The notes beneath the pieces were generated by a model. The model ran no database searches. It had not been told where the DNA came from and saw only the letters and a list, made by a program, of their open reading frames with translations. Below are positions 9,234 to 17,768 of a stretch of 35,255 bases of DNA, one piece after another. The stretch lies in contig JANXYD010000295.1 in assembly GCA_025350265.1 (NCBI GenBank), positions 1 through 35,255 on the forward strand. The letters run 5' to 3'. Source of the DNA: Hyphomicrobiaceae bacterium. Its GTDB lineage: Bacteria; Pseudomonadota; Alphaproteobacteria; Rhizobiales; Hyphomicrobiaceae. Made by a program: the position numbers and the translations under genes. Within the stretch, counting starts at the first letter, position 1; each line of letters begins with the position of its first letter.

Positions 9234-10288
9234 ACCGGAACCTCAAAATCATTTTCGGCCTCGTGCTGGTACTGGTGTTCATTGCCGGCCCGGCGGACCT
9301 GACGGGCTTGGGAATTCCCTGGCCAGGTCTCAAACGCTACGGCACTTATATTCTGACGCTGTGGCTGGTCACTGCGGTGGCGGCGATGGGCGTCAATCTC
9401 ATCGTCGGCTATGCGGGCCAGGAGACGCTGGCGCAAGCAGCGTTTCTGGGCATTGGAGCGTTCACGACGGCATTGCTGCAAAAAGCCGGGGTGCCGTTCG
9501 GGCTCAACTTCTTAGCCTCCGGCGTGATCTGTTTCATTGTAGGCATCGCGCTCGGTTTTCCGGCGCTGCGCGTGCAGAAGCATTATCTGGCGTTCGTCAC
9601 GCTGGCGTTCTCGGTGTTCGTCTGGCTGCTCATCCGCAACGAGGAATGGCTGACCGGCGGTGTCAACGGCATCAAGGATATCCGGCGTCCGATATTGCTC
9701 GGCATCAGCCTCCGGCCGGCGCTGTATTATTACTGGCTGGTGCTGGCGCTGACGGCGGTGCTGACGGCGGCGATGTGGTGGCTGCTGCGCAGTCCCTGGG
9801 GCCGCGCGTTCACCGCGCTGCGCGAAAATGCGATCCGCGCAGAAAGCCTCGGCATCGACGTGCGCGGCTACACGTTAATGGCCTTTGCGATCGGCTCGGC
9901 GTACGCGGGGTTCGCAGGCGCGATGTATGCGCCGCTGGTCGAGTTCATCGATCCCTCGCCCTTTGCGCTCGGTGCATCGCTGCAATTCCTGCTGATGGTT
10001 GTCGCCGGTGGCGCCGGCTCGTTCGTCGGGCCGTTCGTCGGCGCGGTGGTGGCCGTGCTGTTGCCTGAGTGGCTGCGCTTCGCCGAAGGCTACTATCTGA
10101 TCATTTTTGCGATCATCGTCATGCTGCTGATGGCGTTCTGCCCGACCGGCATCGTCGGCCTCTTCGCGCGCTTGACGACCAAGGCGCGCCGCCCGCACGC
10201 CGACGACAAGGGGCCAAGTCTAGGTGGCCCGAACCTAGGCGGCGACCCGACGGCAGCAGCGACGACGGTGGCGGGAGCGAACTCATGA
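9230..10288 (+). CDS. livM: Branched-chain amino-acid-type ABC transporter permease (LivM)
   Basis: MNRNLKIIFGLVLVL...NLIVGYAGQETLAQAAFLGIGAFTTALL...ALRENAIRAESLGIDVRGYTLMAFAIGSAYAGFAGAMYA; ATGA overlaps with both neighbours. Confidence 0.93.
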   Translation: MNRNLKIIFGLVLVLVFIAGPADLTGLGIPWPGLKRYGTYILTLWLVTAVAAMGVNLIVGYAGQETLAQAAFLGIGAFTTALLQKAGVPFGLNFLASGVICFIVGIALGFPALRVQKHYLAFVTLAFSVFVWLLIRNEEWLTGGVNGIKDIRRPILLGISLRPALYYYWLVLALTAVLTAAMWWLLRSPWGRAFTALRENAIRAESLGIDVRGYTLMAFAIGSAYAGFAGAMYAPLVEFIDPSPFALGASLQFLLMVVAGGAGSFVGPFVGAVVAVLLPEWLRFAEGYYLIIFAIIVMLLMAFCPTGIVGLFARLTTKARRPHADDKGPSLGGPNLGGDPTAAATTVAGANS

Positions 10289-11076
10289 ACACCGCATCGG
10301 CCGCACTGGAAGCCACGCCCGCGTCAACCGCTGCCAGCAAAGTGCTGGAGGTGCGTGACATCTCAAAATCGTTTGGCGGCGTGCACGCCGTGCGCGGCGT
10401 CACGTTCGACGTGCGCGAGGGCGAGATCCTCGGCCTGATCGGCCCGAACGGATCGGGCAAGTCGACATTGTTCAACTGCATCCTCGGGCAACTCACACCG
10501 ACGAGCGGCGACGTGCTGGTGGCAGGCCGCAGCGTCACGGGCCTCAGGCCATCCGAACTCAATCGCCTCGGCATCGGACGTACCTTCCAGTTGCTGCAGG
10601 TGTTCCCGCAATTGACGGTGCGCGAGAACTTGATCCTGGCCGGCCAGGAACACGAGGGCTCACGCTTCAAGCGTCTGTTCGGTCCGAGCGACTCGGGGCT
10701 GACAGCCAACGCCAACCGCATGATCGACTTCTTCCGCCTCGGTCATCTCGCCGAAGAAAAAGCTGGTGGGCTCTCCTACGGCCAGCAGAAGCTGCTCGAT
10801 TGCGCGATGGCCTTCATGGCCGGGCCGCGTCTGGTACTGCTCGATGAACCGGCCGGCGGCGTCAACTTGACGATGCTCGGCAATCTCAAGGATCGGCTGC
10901 AGGCGATCAACAAGGAAACCGGCGCGACGTTCATCGTCATCGAGCACAACATGGAATTCGTGATGTCGCTGTGCACGCGCATCATCGTGCTTGCCGAGGG
11001 CAAAATCATCGCCGAAGGCCCGCCCGATACGATCCGCAAAAATCCGCAAGTTATCGAAGCCTATCTCGGGCACTGA
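10285..11076 (+). CDS. livG: ABC transporter ATP-binding protein (LivG)
   Basis: LEVRDISKSFGGVHAVRGVTFDVREGEILGLIGPNGSGKSTLFNCILG; LSYGQQKLLDCAMAFMAGPRLVLLDEPAGGVN; IVIEHNMEFVM. Confidence 0.94.
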   Translation: MNTASAALEATPASTAASKVLEVRDISKSFGGVHAVRGVTFDVREGEILGLIGPNGSGKSTLFNCILGQLTPTSGDVLVAGRSVTGLRPSELNRLGIGRTFQLLQVFPQLTVRENLILAGQEHEGSRFKRLFGPSDSGLTANANRMIDFFRLGHLAEEKAGGLSYGQQKLLDCAMAFMAGPRLVLLDEPAGGVNLTMLGNLKDRLQAINKETGATFIVIEHNMEFVMSLCTRIIVLAEGKIIAEGPPDTIRKNPQVIEAYLGH

Positions 11077-11078
11077 CA

Positions 11079-11846
11079 ATGGCTGTTTCGGCAATGACCA
11101 CTCCCGATGCAATTTTGAGCTTGACCGAAGTCGTCTCCGGCTACGGCAAGATGACCATTCTCAACGGCTCGACGGCACATATCCGGCGCGGCAAGATCAC
11201 CACCGTCATCGGCCCAAACGGCGCGGGCAAGTCGACGCTGTTCAAGACGGTGTTCGGACTGCTCCCGGTGCGCACCGGCAAGATCAGTTTCGACGGCCGC
11301 GACACCACCAACTGGTCGCCGCGCCAGATGCTGGACGCGGGCATGTGCTACGTGCCGCAGGGGCGCAATATTTTTTCAGAACTCAGCGTCAGGCACAATC
11401 TCGAACTCGGCGGCGTGGCGTTGGCGGATCAATCGGGCTTGCCGGCGCGCATCGAAACCATGATGCAACGCTTCCCCATCCTCCGGGAAAAAGCCACTGC
11501 GCAGGCCAGCACGTTGTCGGGCGGACAGCAAAAGCTGCTCGAAGTGGCGCGCGGTCTGCTGCTCGAACCCCGGCTGATGCTGATCGACGAACCGTCGATC
11601 GGGCTGTCGCCGCTGATGGTGCAGGACGTGTTCGCCATCCTGAAAGGTTTACGCGACAATGGCGTTACGATTTTGCTGATCGAACAGAACGCCAAGATGG
11701 CTTTGCAGATGTCGGACTACGGACTGGTGCTCGAACAAGGCCAGACCCGCATCGAAGACACCGCGAGCAACATTTTAGCCGATCCGCGCATTGCCGAACT
11801 GTTCCTCGGCGGCGGCCTCAAGCCGCTGGCATCAGCCGCGCAATGA
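11079..11846 (+). CDS. livF: ABC transporter ATP-binding protein (LivF)
   Basis: LSLTEVVSGYGKMTILNGSTAHIRRGKITTVIGPNGAGKSTLFKTVFGLL; YVPQGRNIFSELSVRHNLELGG; TLSGGQQKLLEVARGLLLEPRLMLIDEPSIGLSP. Confidence 0.94.
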   Translation: MAVSAMTTPDAILSLTEVVSGYGKMTILNGSTAHIRRGKITTVIGPNGAGKSTLFKTVFGLLPVRTGKISFDGRDTTNWSPRQMLDAGMCYVPQGRNIFSELSVRHNLELGGVALADQSGLPARIETMMQRFPILREKATAQASTLSGGQQKLLEVARGLLLEPRLMLIDEPSIGLSPLMVQDVFAILKGLRDNGVTILLIEQNAKMALQMSDYGLVLEQGQTRIEDTASNILADPRIAELFLGGGLKPLASAAQ

Positions 11847-11926
11847 TGCGGGCTGATGTCCTTCGGATATAAGTCCGCAAGGCGCGAGGAGCGACCTGTG
11901 GGCCACGGGCGGACGTGTCGGAACAG

Positions 11927-12043
11927 TAGGGCGCAATAGCCCCGTCTTGGAGGCGTATTGCGCCGGGCCACGAGCAAGAGGCCTTGATTTGAGAGACTAC
12001 TCCCAGCCTCCGGTGCAATACGCGAAGCCGCTATTGCGCCCTA
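11927..12043. repeat. Pair of inverted REP-like palindromic units between convergent genes; possible bidirectional terminator
   Basis: Unit 1 (11927-11966) tagggcgcaatag...cgtattgcgccgg and unit 2 (12010-12043) ccggtgcaatacg...ctattgcgcccta are inverted copies of each other. Each is itself palindromic (ggcgcaata/tattgcgcc). Confidence 0.75.
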
Positions 12044-12055
12044 CAGGCTCGCGCG

Positions 12056-12838
12056 TCAGAAGTGGTAGTTCAAGCCGACACGGGCGATGTTCTGCGCGAT
12101 TTCGGCTCTGCCGAACATTTGAACCTGGACAACACCGCCAGCCGAGAGCGGGCCGCCGTTTTTGATGCTGCCGAGATCGATGTGCATCAACTCACCCTTC
12201 AGCGACAGATTGCGGGTTATGGCATATTCTGCGCCGCCGCCGATGGCGTAGCCCACCAGGACACTCGAAGTCGCGGTGCCGGCGGTCTGGATGACGGTGT
12301 CGCCAAACACGCGCCCGAAGTTTACGTTTCCGTAAGCCAAGCCACCCGTGGCGTAGAGCAGGAGGTCGCTGAAATTCACGCCGATACGGCCGCGCAAAGT
12401 ACCGAGGTAGTTCTGGCTCACCGATTGGGTGAGCGTGAGGCTCGGCGCGGAGGACGGATATTGGACCGTGCTGGTGGCGGACTTATTGAAGTGCGAACTG
12501 GTCAAATCGGCCTCGATGCCAGCGACGAAGCTGCCGAACTGCCTGTTGTAACCGACCTGGCCGCCAATGCCCCAGGCATTGCCATTCAAATTTTGACCCA
12601 CGCTCGTCGCCTTGATGGCAGCGAGGTCGCCGGGTGCGAACTATCTGTTGTCCGTGCTCAGGCTCGGCGAAACATCGAGCTGGCTGTTGCCGACGATGAT
12701 GCCTGCGTAAAAGCCCGACCAACGGCTACCCGAACCCGTGGCCTGTGCCTGAGCCGACGGTGCCGTCGTCGCCGCAACCGCCCCCACAACAGCTACGTAA
12801 CCAACCAATGTACGGAAAATACTTCCGGTCACTCGCAT
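12056..12838 (-). pseudogene. Omp25/opacity-like outer-membrane beta-barrel protein interrupted by one in-frame TAG (12641-12643)
   Basis: MRVTGSIFRTLVGYVAVVGAVAATTAPSAQAQATGSGSRWSGFYAGIIVGNSQLDVSPSLSTDNR * FAPGDLAAIKATSVGQNLNGNAWGIGGQVGYNRQFGSFVAGIEADLTSS...FGRAEIAQNIARVGLNYHF. The two ORFs (12641..12880 and 12056..12601) are in the same frame; the C-terminus ends in F as in outer-membrane barrels. Confidence 0.82.
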
Positions 12839-13560
12839 GCATTGCCCCCTGAGACACACTTCATACTCTTTGCGCGCCACGCGCGAACGGACATAGGTGT
12901 TTCGGCACCCTGGAAACAGCGCCAGATGGTGCGTAAGCTGTGGATAACTTGCGCACGGCGGATGAAACGCTCCGTACTGTCACCGCCGCGACACGCCGAA
13001 TGACGCCGGACGGCACGTCGTGAAACGCTGCAGTACGCTAAGGCTGGTGTTGGGTTACGCGCGCATCCTGTGCGGAAGTTTACCACCTGTGGCCGCGCAA
13101 ACCCAACGGACGTCACTGGTCGCGACTTTCCGGGATGCGCATGTGCGCAAACTTCGTAGGTTGCAGAATTTACCCAAATTGCAAGCTGTGATTGCGTTTT
13201 AGGGCGCGCTCCCGCACTCTGGAACTACCTCATCGGCGGGGCGGGTCTAGAACCGTCGTGATCTGCGGTGAGGGGATTGTGAAATGCTCGTACGAGCTAC
13301 GCGGCCACGGGGCCGTAAGTGGCGCAGGGCCTCGACGCTACAACGCAGCTGAAACAGCACGCGCTGTTGCAAACCAGGTAATAGGGTGGCGTCGAGAAAT
13401 AAACGCAATCAACAGCAGAGCGCGGCGGAAGCCGCACACACTACCGGCCCGTCGGCGAGACGGGTCTCGCAGAAATTCGGCCATGCCGCGCTCTGCTCCC
13501 CGCAAATCATCAACGGCACGATCAGTGAGATCGGGGCCGATAGAAGTGTTTGTGGAGGGA

Positions 13561-13580
13561 GCAGTAGGCAGTAGGCAGTC
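13561..13580. repeat. Short tandem repeat (gcagtag)n
   Basis: gcagtaggcagtaggcagtc: about 2.5 copies of a 7-bp unit, directly upstream of the transposase remnant. Confidence 0.7.
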
Positions 13581-13595
13581 ACCAGCCTCTCGTCG

Positions 13596-13830
13596 TCTTT
13601 TCGCCGTGGCCAACGCAAGGTCATGGGCGCGGTGGAGGCATGCCGGACGGCGGCGCTCGGCGGCCACGTCGAGCGTTGCAGCGACTGCTGGCATACGGTC
13701 ATCGCGTTCAATAGTTGCCGTAACCGGCACTGCCCCAAGTGTCAGGCAGGTGCCGCCCGTGATTGGCTGGCGGCGCGGCAAGCCGATCTGTTGGAGGTGG
13801 CGTATTTCCTCCATGACGTGCCTGAGACCC
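13596..13830 (+). pseudogene. IS91-family transposase remnant (N-terminal zinc-binding domain fragment)
   Basis: FRRGQRKVMGAVEACRTAALGGHVERCSDCWHTVIAFNSCRNRHCPKCQAGAARDWLAARQADLLEVAYF: the IS91/IS801 transposase Zn-binding motif (CxxC...CRNRHCPKCQ), truncated at both ends. No full-length ORF. Confidence 0.85.
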
Positions 13831-13872
13831 AGAGCACCACAAATTCAAGCCTGATTTGGTGGTTGCCCTGGG

Positions 13873-13893
13873 TCCTACCCACAAGGGGTAGGA
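13873..13893. terminator. Small hairpin, possible terminator or repeat fragment
   Basis: tcctaccc acaag gggtagga, 8-bp perfect stem. Confidence 0.35.
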
Positions 13894-14038
13894 TGACAAC
13901 GGAGGGTGTGGCGGCCGCTGTTCGGTGAATTGAATCGCCCTGCCTATGCCCTGGTTCCGCACCGGCTGGTATTGGCACCAGTTACGCTGTCTGCTTTGAT
14001 GCGCGCTTGCGTCCGAAACGCTGCAGCGAGAGCCAACG

Positions 14039-15475
14039 ATGTCCGACACCGAAATCGCATTCATGGCGGCGTCCGAGTTGGCACCGAGAATAGCGCGGCG
14101 CGAACTGTCGGCGGTCGAGGTTATCAGGGCGACGCTGGGCCGCATCGATAAACTGCAACCCGAATTGAATTGCTTCATCACGATTTGCGCCGATGCGGCG
14201 CTGCGCGATGCGGCTGTCATCGACGCCAGGATCAAGCGCGGCGAAGATGTAGGCCCGCTTGGCGGCGTGCCGTTGCACGTCAAGGATCTGGTCAATACCC
14301 AAGGCGTGCGCACCACGTTCGGGTCGTTCATGCACGAGCACAACGTGCCGAAGTCGGATGCGGTGTCGGTGGCGCGGCTGAAAAAAGCCGGCGCGGTGCT
14401 GATCGGCAAAACCACCACGCCGGAGTTCGGCCATATGGTGTGGACGGACGCGCCGTTGTTTGGCCGCACGCGCAATGCGTGGGACGCCTCGCGGACCGCA
14501 GGCGGCTCGTCGGGCGGGGCGGCGGTGGCGTGTGCGGCGGGCTTGGGCCCACTCGGCGTCGGCACCTGCGCGGGTGGCTCGACGCGCATCCCGGCTGCCT
14601 GTAACGGCGTGGTCGGCTTCAAGCAATCGCTGGGGCTGATCCCACATGACATGGCGCCGGAAAGCTTCGGCAACATGAGCTACATCACGCCGATGACGCG
14701 CACGGTGATGGATACCGCACTGATGCTGGAAGCGATGGCGGGCCCCGATCCAGCCGACGTGCATAGCTTCGGCATGAGCGCTGCGGGATGCGTTGATGCA
14801 GCACGCGGCCAGGGCGATCTCAAGGGCCTGCGGGTGGCGTGGCGGCCCTATCTGGGCAATACCATCATCGACGGCGAAGTGTTGCGCATGACGCGCTACG
14901 CCGCGAGCGCGTTCGGCGACCTGGGTGCCGACATGCACGAAATGGCCGACGACATGGAGCCGACCGAACCAATGTGGCTGGTGCTGTCGACGGCGCTGTG
15001 GAATGCGCGCTTCTCGCACCTGCTGCCGGAATGGCGCGATCGCATGTCACCGACGCTCGTGCGCCAGATGGCTGGTGGGGCCAACCACAGCGCCGAAATG
15101 CTGGCGCGCGCCTATGTCAAACGCACCGAACTTTATCGCAAGATTCAGGGTTGGTTCGAACACGCCGACATCATCGTCATGCCGACGCTGACGCGCACGG
15201 CGGTGCCGCTGCAGGAGGCGCTGTTCGAGCCGATCGAGATCGAGGGCCGCAAGGTCGATACCGTGCGCAAGGCGTGGTTCCCCTACACGCACCCGTTCAA
15301 CCTGTCGGGAAATCCGGCGGTGACGCTGCCAGCGGGCTTTCATTCGGACGGCCTGCCGGTGGCGATCCAACTTGTCGGCAGGCGGGGCGCGGATGCGCTG
15401 TTGTGCAAAGCCGCCGCCCTGTTTGAACAGACGCGGCCCTGGGCCGGCCGGCGGCCGAAGCTGCAGACGGCCTAA
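14039..15475 (+). CDS. Amidase signature family protein
   Basis: GPLGGVPLHVKDLVNTQG (catalytic Lys), AGGSSGGAAVACAAGLGPLGVGTCAGGSTRIPAACNGVVGFK (Ser residues of the Ser-cisSer-Lys triad present). Confidence 0.93.
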   Translation: MSDTEIAFMAASELAPRIARRELSAVEVIRATLGRIDKLQPELNCFITICADAALRDAAVIDARIKRGEDVGPLGGVPLHVKDLVNTQGVRTTFGSFMHEHNVPKSDAVSVARLKKAGAVLIGKTTTPEFGHMVWTDAPLFGRTRNAWDASRTAGGSSGGAAVACAAGLGPLGVGTCAGGSTRIPAACNGVVGFKQSLGLIPHDMAPESFGNMSYITPMTRTVMDTALMLEAMAGPDPADVHSFGMSAAGCVDAARGQGDLKGLRVAWRPYLGNTIIDGEVLRMTRYAASAFGDLGADMHEMADDMEPTEPMWLVLSTALWNARFSHLLPEWRDRMSPTLVRQMAGGANHSAEMLARAYVKRTELYRKIQGWFEHADIIVMPTLTRTAVPLQEALFEPIEIEGRKVDTVRKAWFPYTHPFNLSGNPAVTLPAGFHSDGLPVAIQLVGRRGADALLCKAAALFEQTRPWAGRRPKLQTA

Positions 15476-15570
15476 GGGGGCAATTGCGCGGCTGCGACCG
15501 CCCGCCGCACCTTTAGGCGGATCGACAGCGTGGGGCTTGTCATTTCATCGCGGCTGTGACATGCCGCATC

Positions 15571-15650
15571 AGCGCAGGGGCTCGACATCTTTGATTTCAG
15601 CCATTTTCTCGAGCCCTCTTGGTTAGCCCCTTTCGGCACTCCCCTGCGCT
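15571..15650 (+). promoter_or_regulatory. Candidate structured 5' leader of the downstream DEAD-box helicase with mutually exclusive stems
   Basis: agcgcagggg (15571-15580) pairs perfectly with cccctgcgct (15641-15650). The overlapping gggctcga (15578-15585) pairs perfectly with tcgagccc (15609-15616). Confidence 0.35.
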
Positions 15651-15797
15651 ACGATGACCAGATCCGGCCACGATCGTGCGGCTGGCCCGGGCGTAGCGTC
15701 TGAACTTCTCGGAATGCGAAAGCTCTCCACGCTGTGTGAGCTGTGATTTCTGAGCCCTCCGACGCCAGCGCGCCCCTACAACGCGGAGAGTTATTTT

Positions 15798-17687
15798 TTG
15801 GAAACGACGACGTTCGCTGAGCTTGGTCTCAGCGCCAAGGTTTTGGCCGCAGTAACCGCGGCCGGCTATACCACGCCTACGCCCATCCAAGCCCAAGCCA
15901 TCCCGGTTGCCGTGACCGGCCGCGACGTGCTCGGCATCGCCCAGACCGGCACCGGCAAGACGGCCGCCTTCGTGATCCCGATGATAACGCGGCTCGAAAC
16001 CGGCCGTGCTCGCGCCCGCATGCCGCGCTCGCTGATCCTGGCACCAACGCGCGAACTTGCAGCCCAGGTCGAGCAGAGTTTCATCAAGTACGGCGTCAAT
16101 CACAAACTCGACGTGGCGCTGCTGATCGGCGGCGTGTCGATGGACGAGCAGGTGCGCAAGCTTGATCGCGGCGTCGACGTGCTGATCGCGACGCCCGGGC
16201 GCATGCTGGATCATTTTCAACGTGGCCGCTTGATGCTGATGGGCGTCGAGATACTCGTTATCGACGAGGCCGATCGCATGCTCGACATGGGCTTCATCCC
16301 GGATATCGAGAAGATCTGCAAACTGCTGCCGCCGCGCCGCCAGACGTTGTTTTTCTCAGCCACCATGCCGCCCGAGATCACGCGCTTGGTCAGCCAGTTC
16401 CTGAAAGACCCGCTGCGGATCGAAGTGGCTCGGCCGGCGACGACAGCCGCGACCATCACGCAGCGCTTCGTCTATTGCCCGGACGGCGAGGATTGGGCCA
16501 AGCGCGAAGCCTTGCGCGAATTGATCCGTGGCGAGACGGTGCGCAACGCGATCATCTTCTGCAACCGCAAACGCGATGTGGCCATCGTACACAAATCGCT
16601 GATCAAGCACGGCTTCAACGCCGGCGCTCTGCACGGCGACATGGACCAGTCCAGCCGCACCGCCACCTTGGATAAATTCCGCAACGGCGAGATCGCGTTT
16701 CTGGTGGCGAGCGACGTGGCGGCCCGTGGGCTCGATATTCCCGATGTGAGCCATGTGTTCAATTACGACGTGCCGTGGCAGGCCGACGACTATGTGCATC
16801 GCATCGGTCGCACAGGACGTGCGGGAAAATCGGGCTTCTCGGCGTCGCTGGTTGGTGCCGACGACTTCAAGGCGCTGGCCGAGATCGAGAAAGTCACGGG
16901 TGAAGCCGCCGTCTGGGTCGGCGACGCGCCGAGTGCAGAAGAGATGACGGAGGGTGCAAAGCGCAAGCGGGGTCGCGGTGTACGGGCGAAGCCGGGAAGT
17001 TCGGCGCGAGCGGGCAGTGATCGCGGCGGCGAGCGCGCGAGCAGCGCAACACGCGAGACGCGTGCCGAAGGCGGCAGTCGCGGAGGACGTGGCCGTGATC
17101 GTGGGCGGCCGGCCGCCGGTGGACGCGCGCCGAGCGCCGAGCCGGTTATTGTGGCCGGTGATGAGACGCCCTCCGCAGCAGCGGGGGATCGGCCACGGCT
17201 CGGTCGCCGCCCGCGTGCCGAGCGGCGCGGACCGGTAGCGGGAGCGGTGGAAGCGGCGGGGACCGGATCACAACCCGCAGCGCCTGTTGTATCCGGGGAA
17301 GCGCCGCAGGGTGCAAATCCCAACGATCGTCCGGCGCGGCGTGAAAACCGGCAGCGTCGCGGCGGCGGCGATCGTTCGCAGGGCGAGCAGCGTCCGGCAG
17401 TCGAGGCGCGCGCCGAAGGCGGTCAACGACCGCCGCGCCAGGAGCAGCCACGCCAGGCTCAGGCACCTCGACAAGACCAGGCACCGCGTCGAGAACAACC
17501 GCCGCGCCAGGAGCAGCCGCGCGCCGAGGCGACGGGGCAGCATCCGAGCGCCCGCCCGCCGCGCAATCGAGAAAACCGGCAGCGTCAGCAGCCGGAACGG
17601 GGGGGCGCGCAGGGCGGCAACGAGCAGGGCGTCGGTTTTGCCGACAACGTGCCGGCATTCCTGCGACGACCGGTTCGCACTTCCTGA
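15798..17687 (+). CDS. DEAD-box ATP-dependent RNA helicase (RhlE-like) with long low-complexity R/G/Q/P-rich C-terminal tail
   Basis: FAELGLSAKVLAAVTAAGYTTPTPIQAQAIPVAVTGRDVLGIAQTGTGKTAAF; PTRELA; VDVLIATPGRMLD; VIDEADRMLDMGF; FFSATMP; ARGLDIPDVSHVFNYD; YVHRIGRTGRAG. TTG start assumed. Confidence 0.93.
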   Translation: METTTFAELGLSAKVLAAVTAAGYTTPTPIQAQAIPVAVTGRDVLGIAQTGTGKTAAFVIPMITRLETGRARARMPRSLILAPTRELAAQVEQSFIKYGVNHKLDVALLIGGVSMDEQVRKLDRGVDVLIATPGRMLDHFQRGRLMLMGVEILVIDEADRMLDMGFIPDIEKICKLLPPRRQTLFFSATMPPEITRLVSQFLKDPLRIEVARPATTAATITQRFVYCPDGEDWAKREALRELIRGETVRNAIIFCNRKRDVAIVHKSLIKHGFNAGALHGDMDQSSRTATLDKFRNGEIAFLVASDVAARGLDIPDVSHVFNYDVPWQADDYVHRIGRTGRAGKSGFSASLVGADDFKALAEIEKVTGEAAVWVGDAPSAEEMTEGAKRKRGRGVRAKPGSSARAGSDRGGERASSATRETRAEGGSRGGRGRDRGRPAAGGRAPSAEPVIVAGDETPSAAAGDRPRLGRRPRAERRGPVAGAVEAAGTGSQPAAPVVSGEAPQGANPNDRPARRENRQRRGGGDRSQGEQRPAVEARAEGGQRPPRQEQPRQAQAPRQDQAPRREQPPRQEQPRAEATGQHPSARPPRNRENRQRQQPERGGAQGGNEQGVGFADNVPAFLRRPVRTS

Positions 17688-17768
17688 TACGGGTAATTTC
17701 GGGCACACTTTCCGACCAGTGAACCGGCGCGCATTCGGCGGGCCGGCAATTGCCGGAAGCGAGGTCCG

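Noticed and set aside
6919-11846. Liv operon as a novel system
   Set aside because: Standard five-gene HAAT-type transporter order with ATGA overlaps; only the substrate is unknown.
13192-13854. 220-aa + strand ORF across the IS91 remnant
   Set aside because: Arg/Ser-rich, out of frame with the transposase fragment; not supported as a gene.
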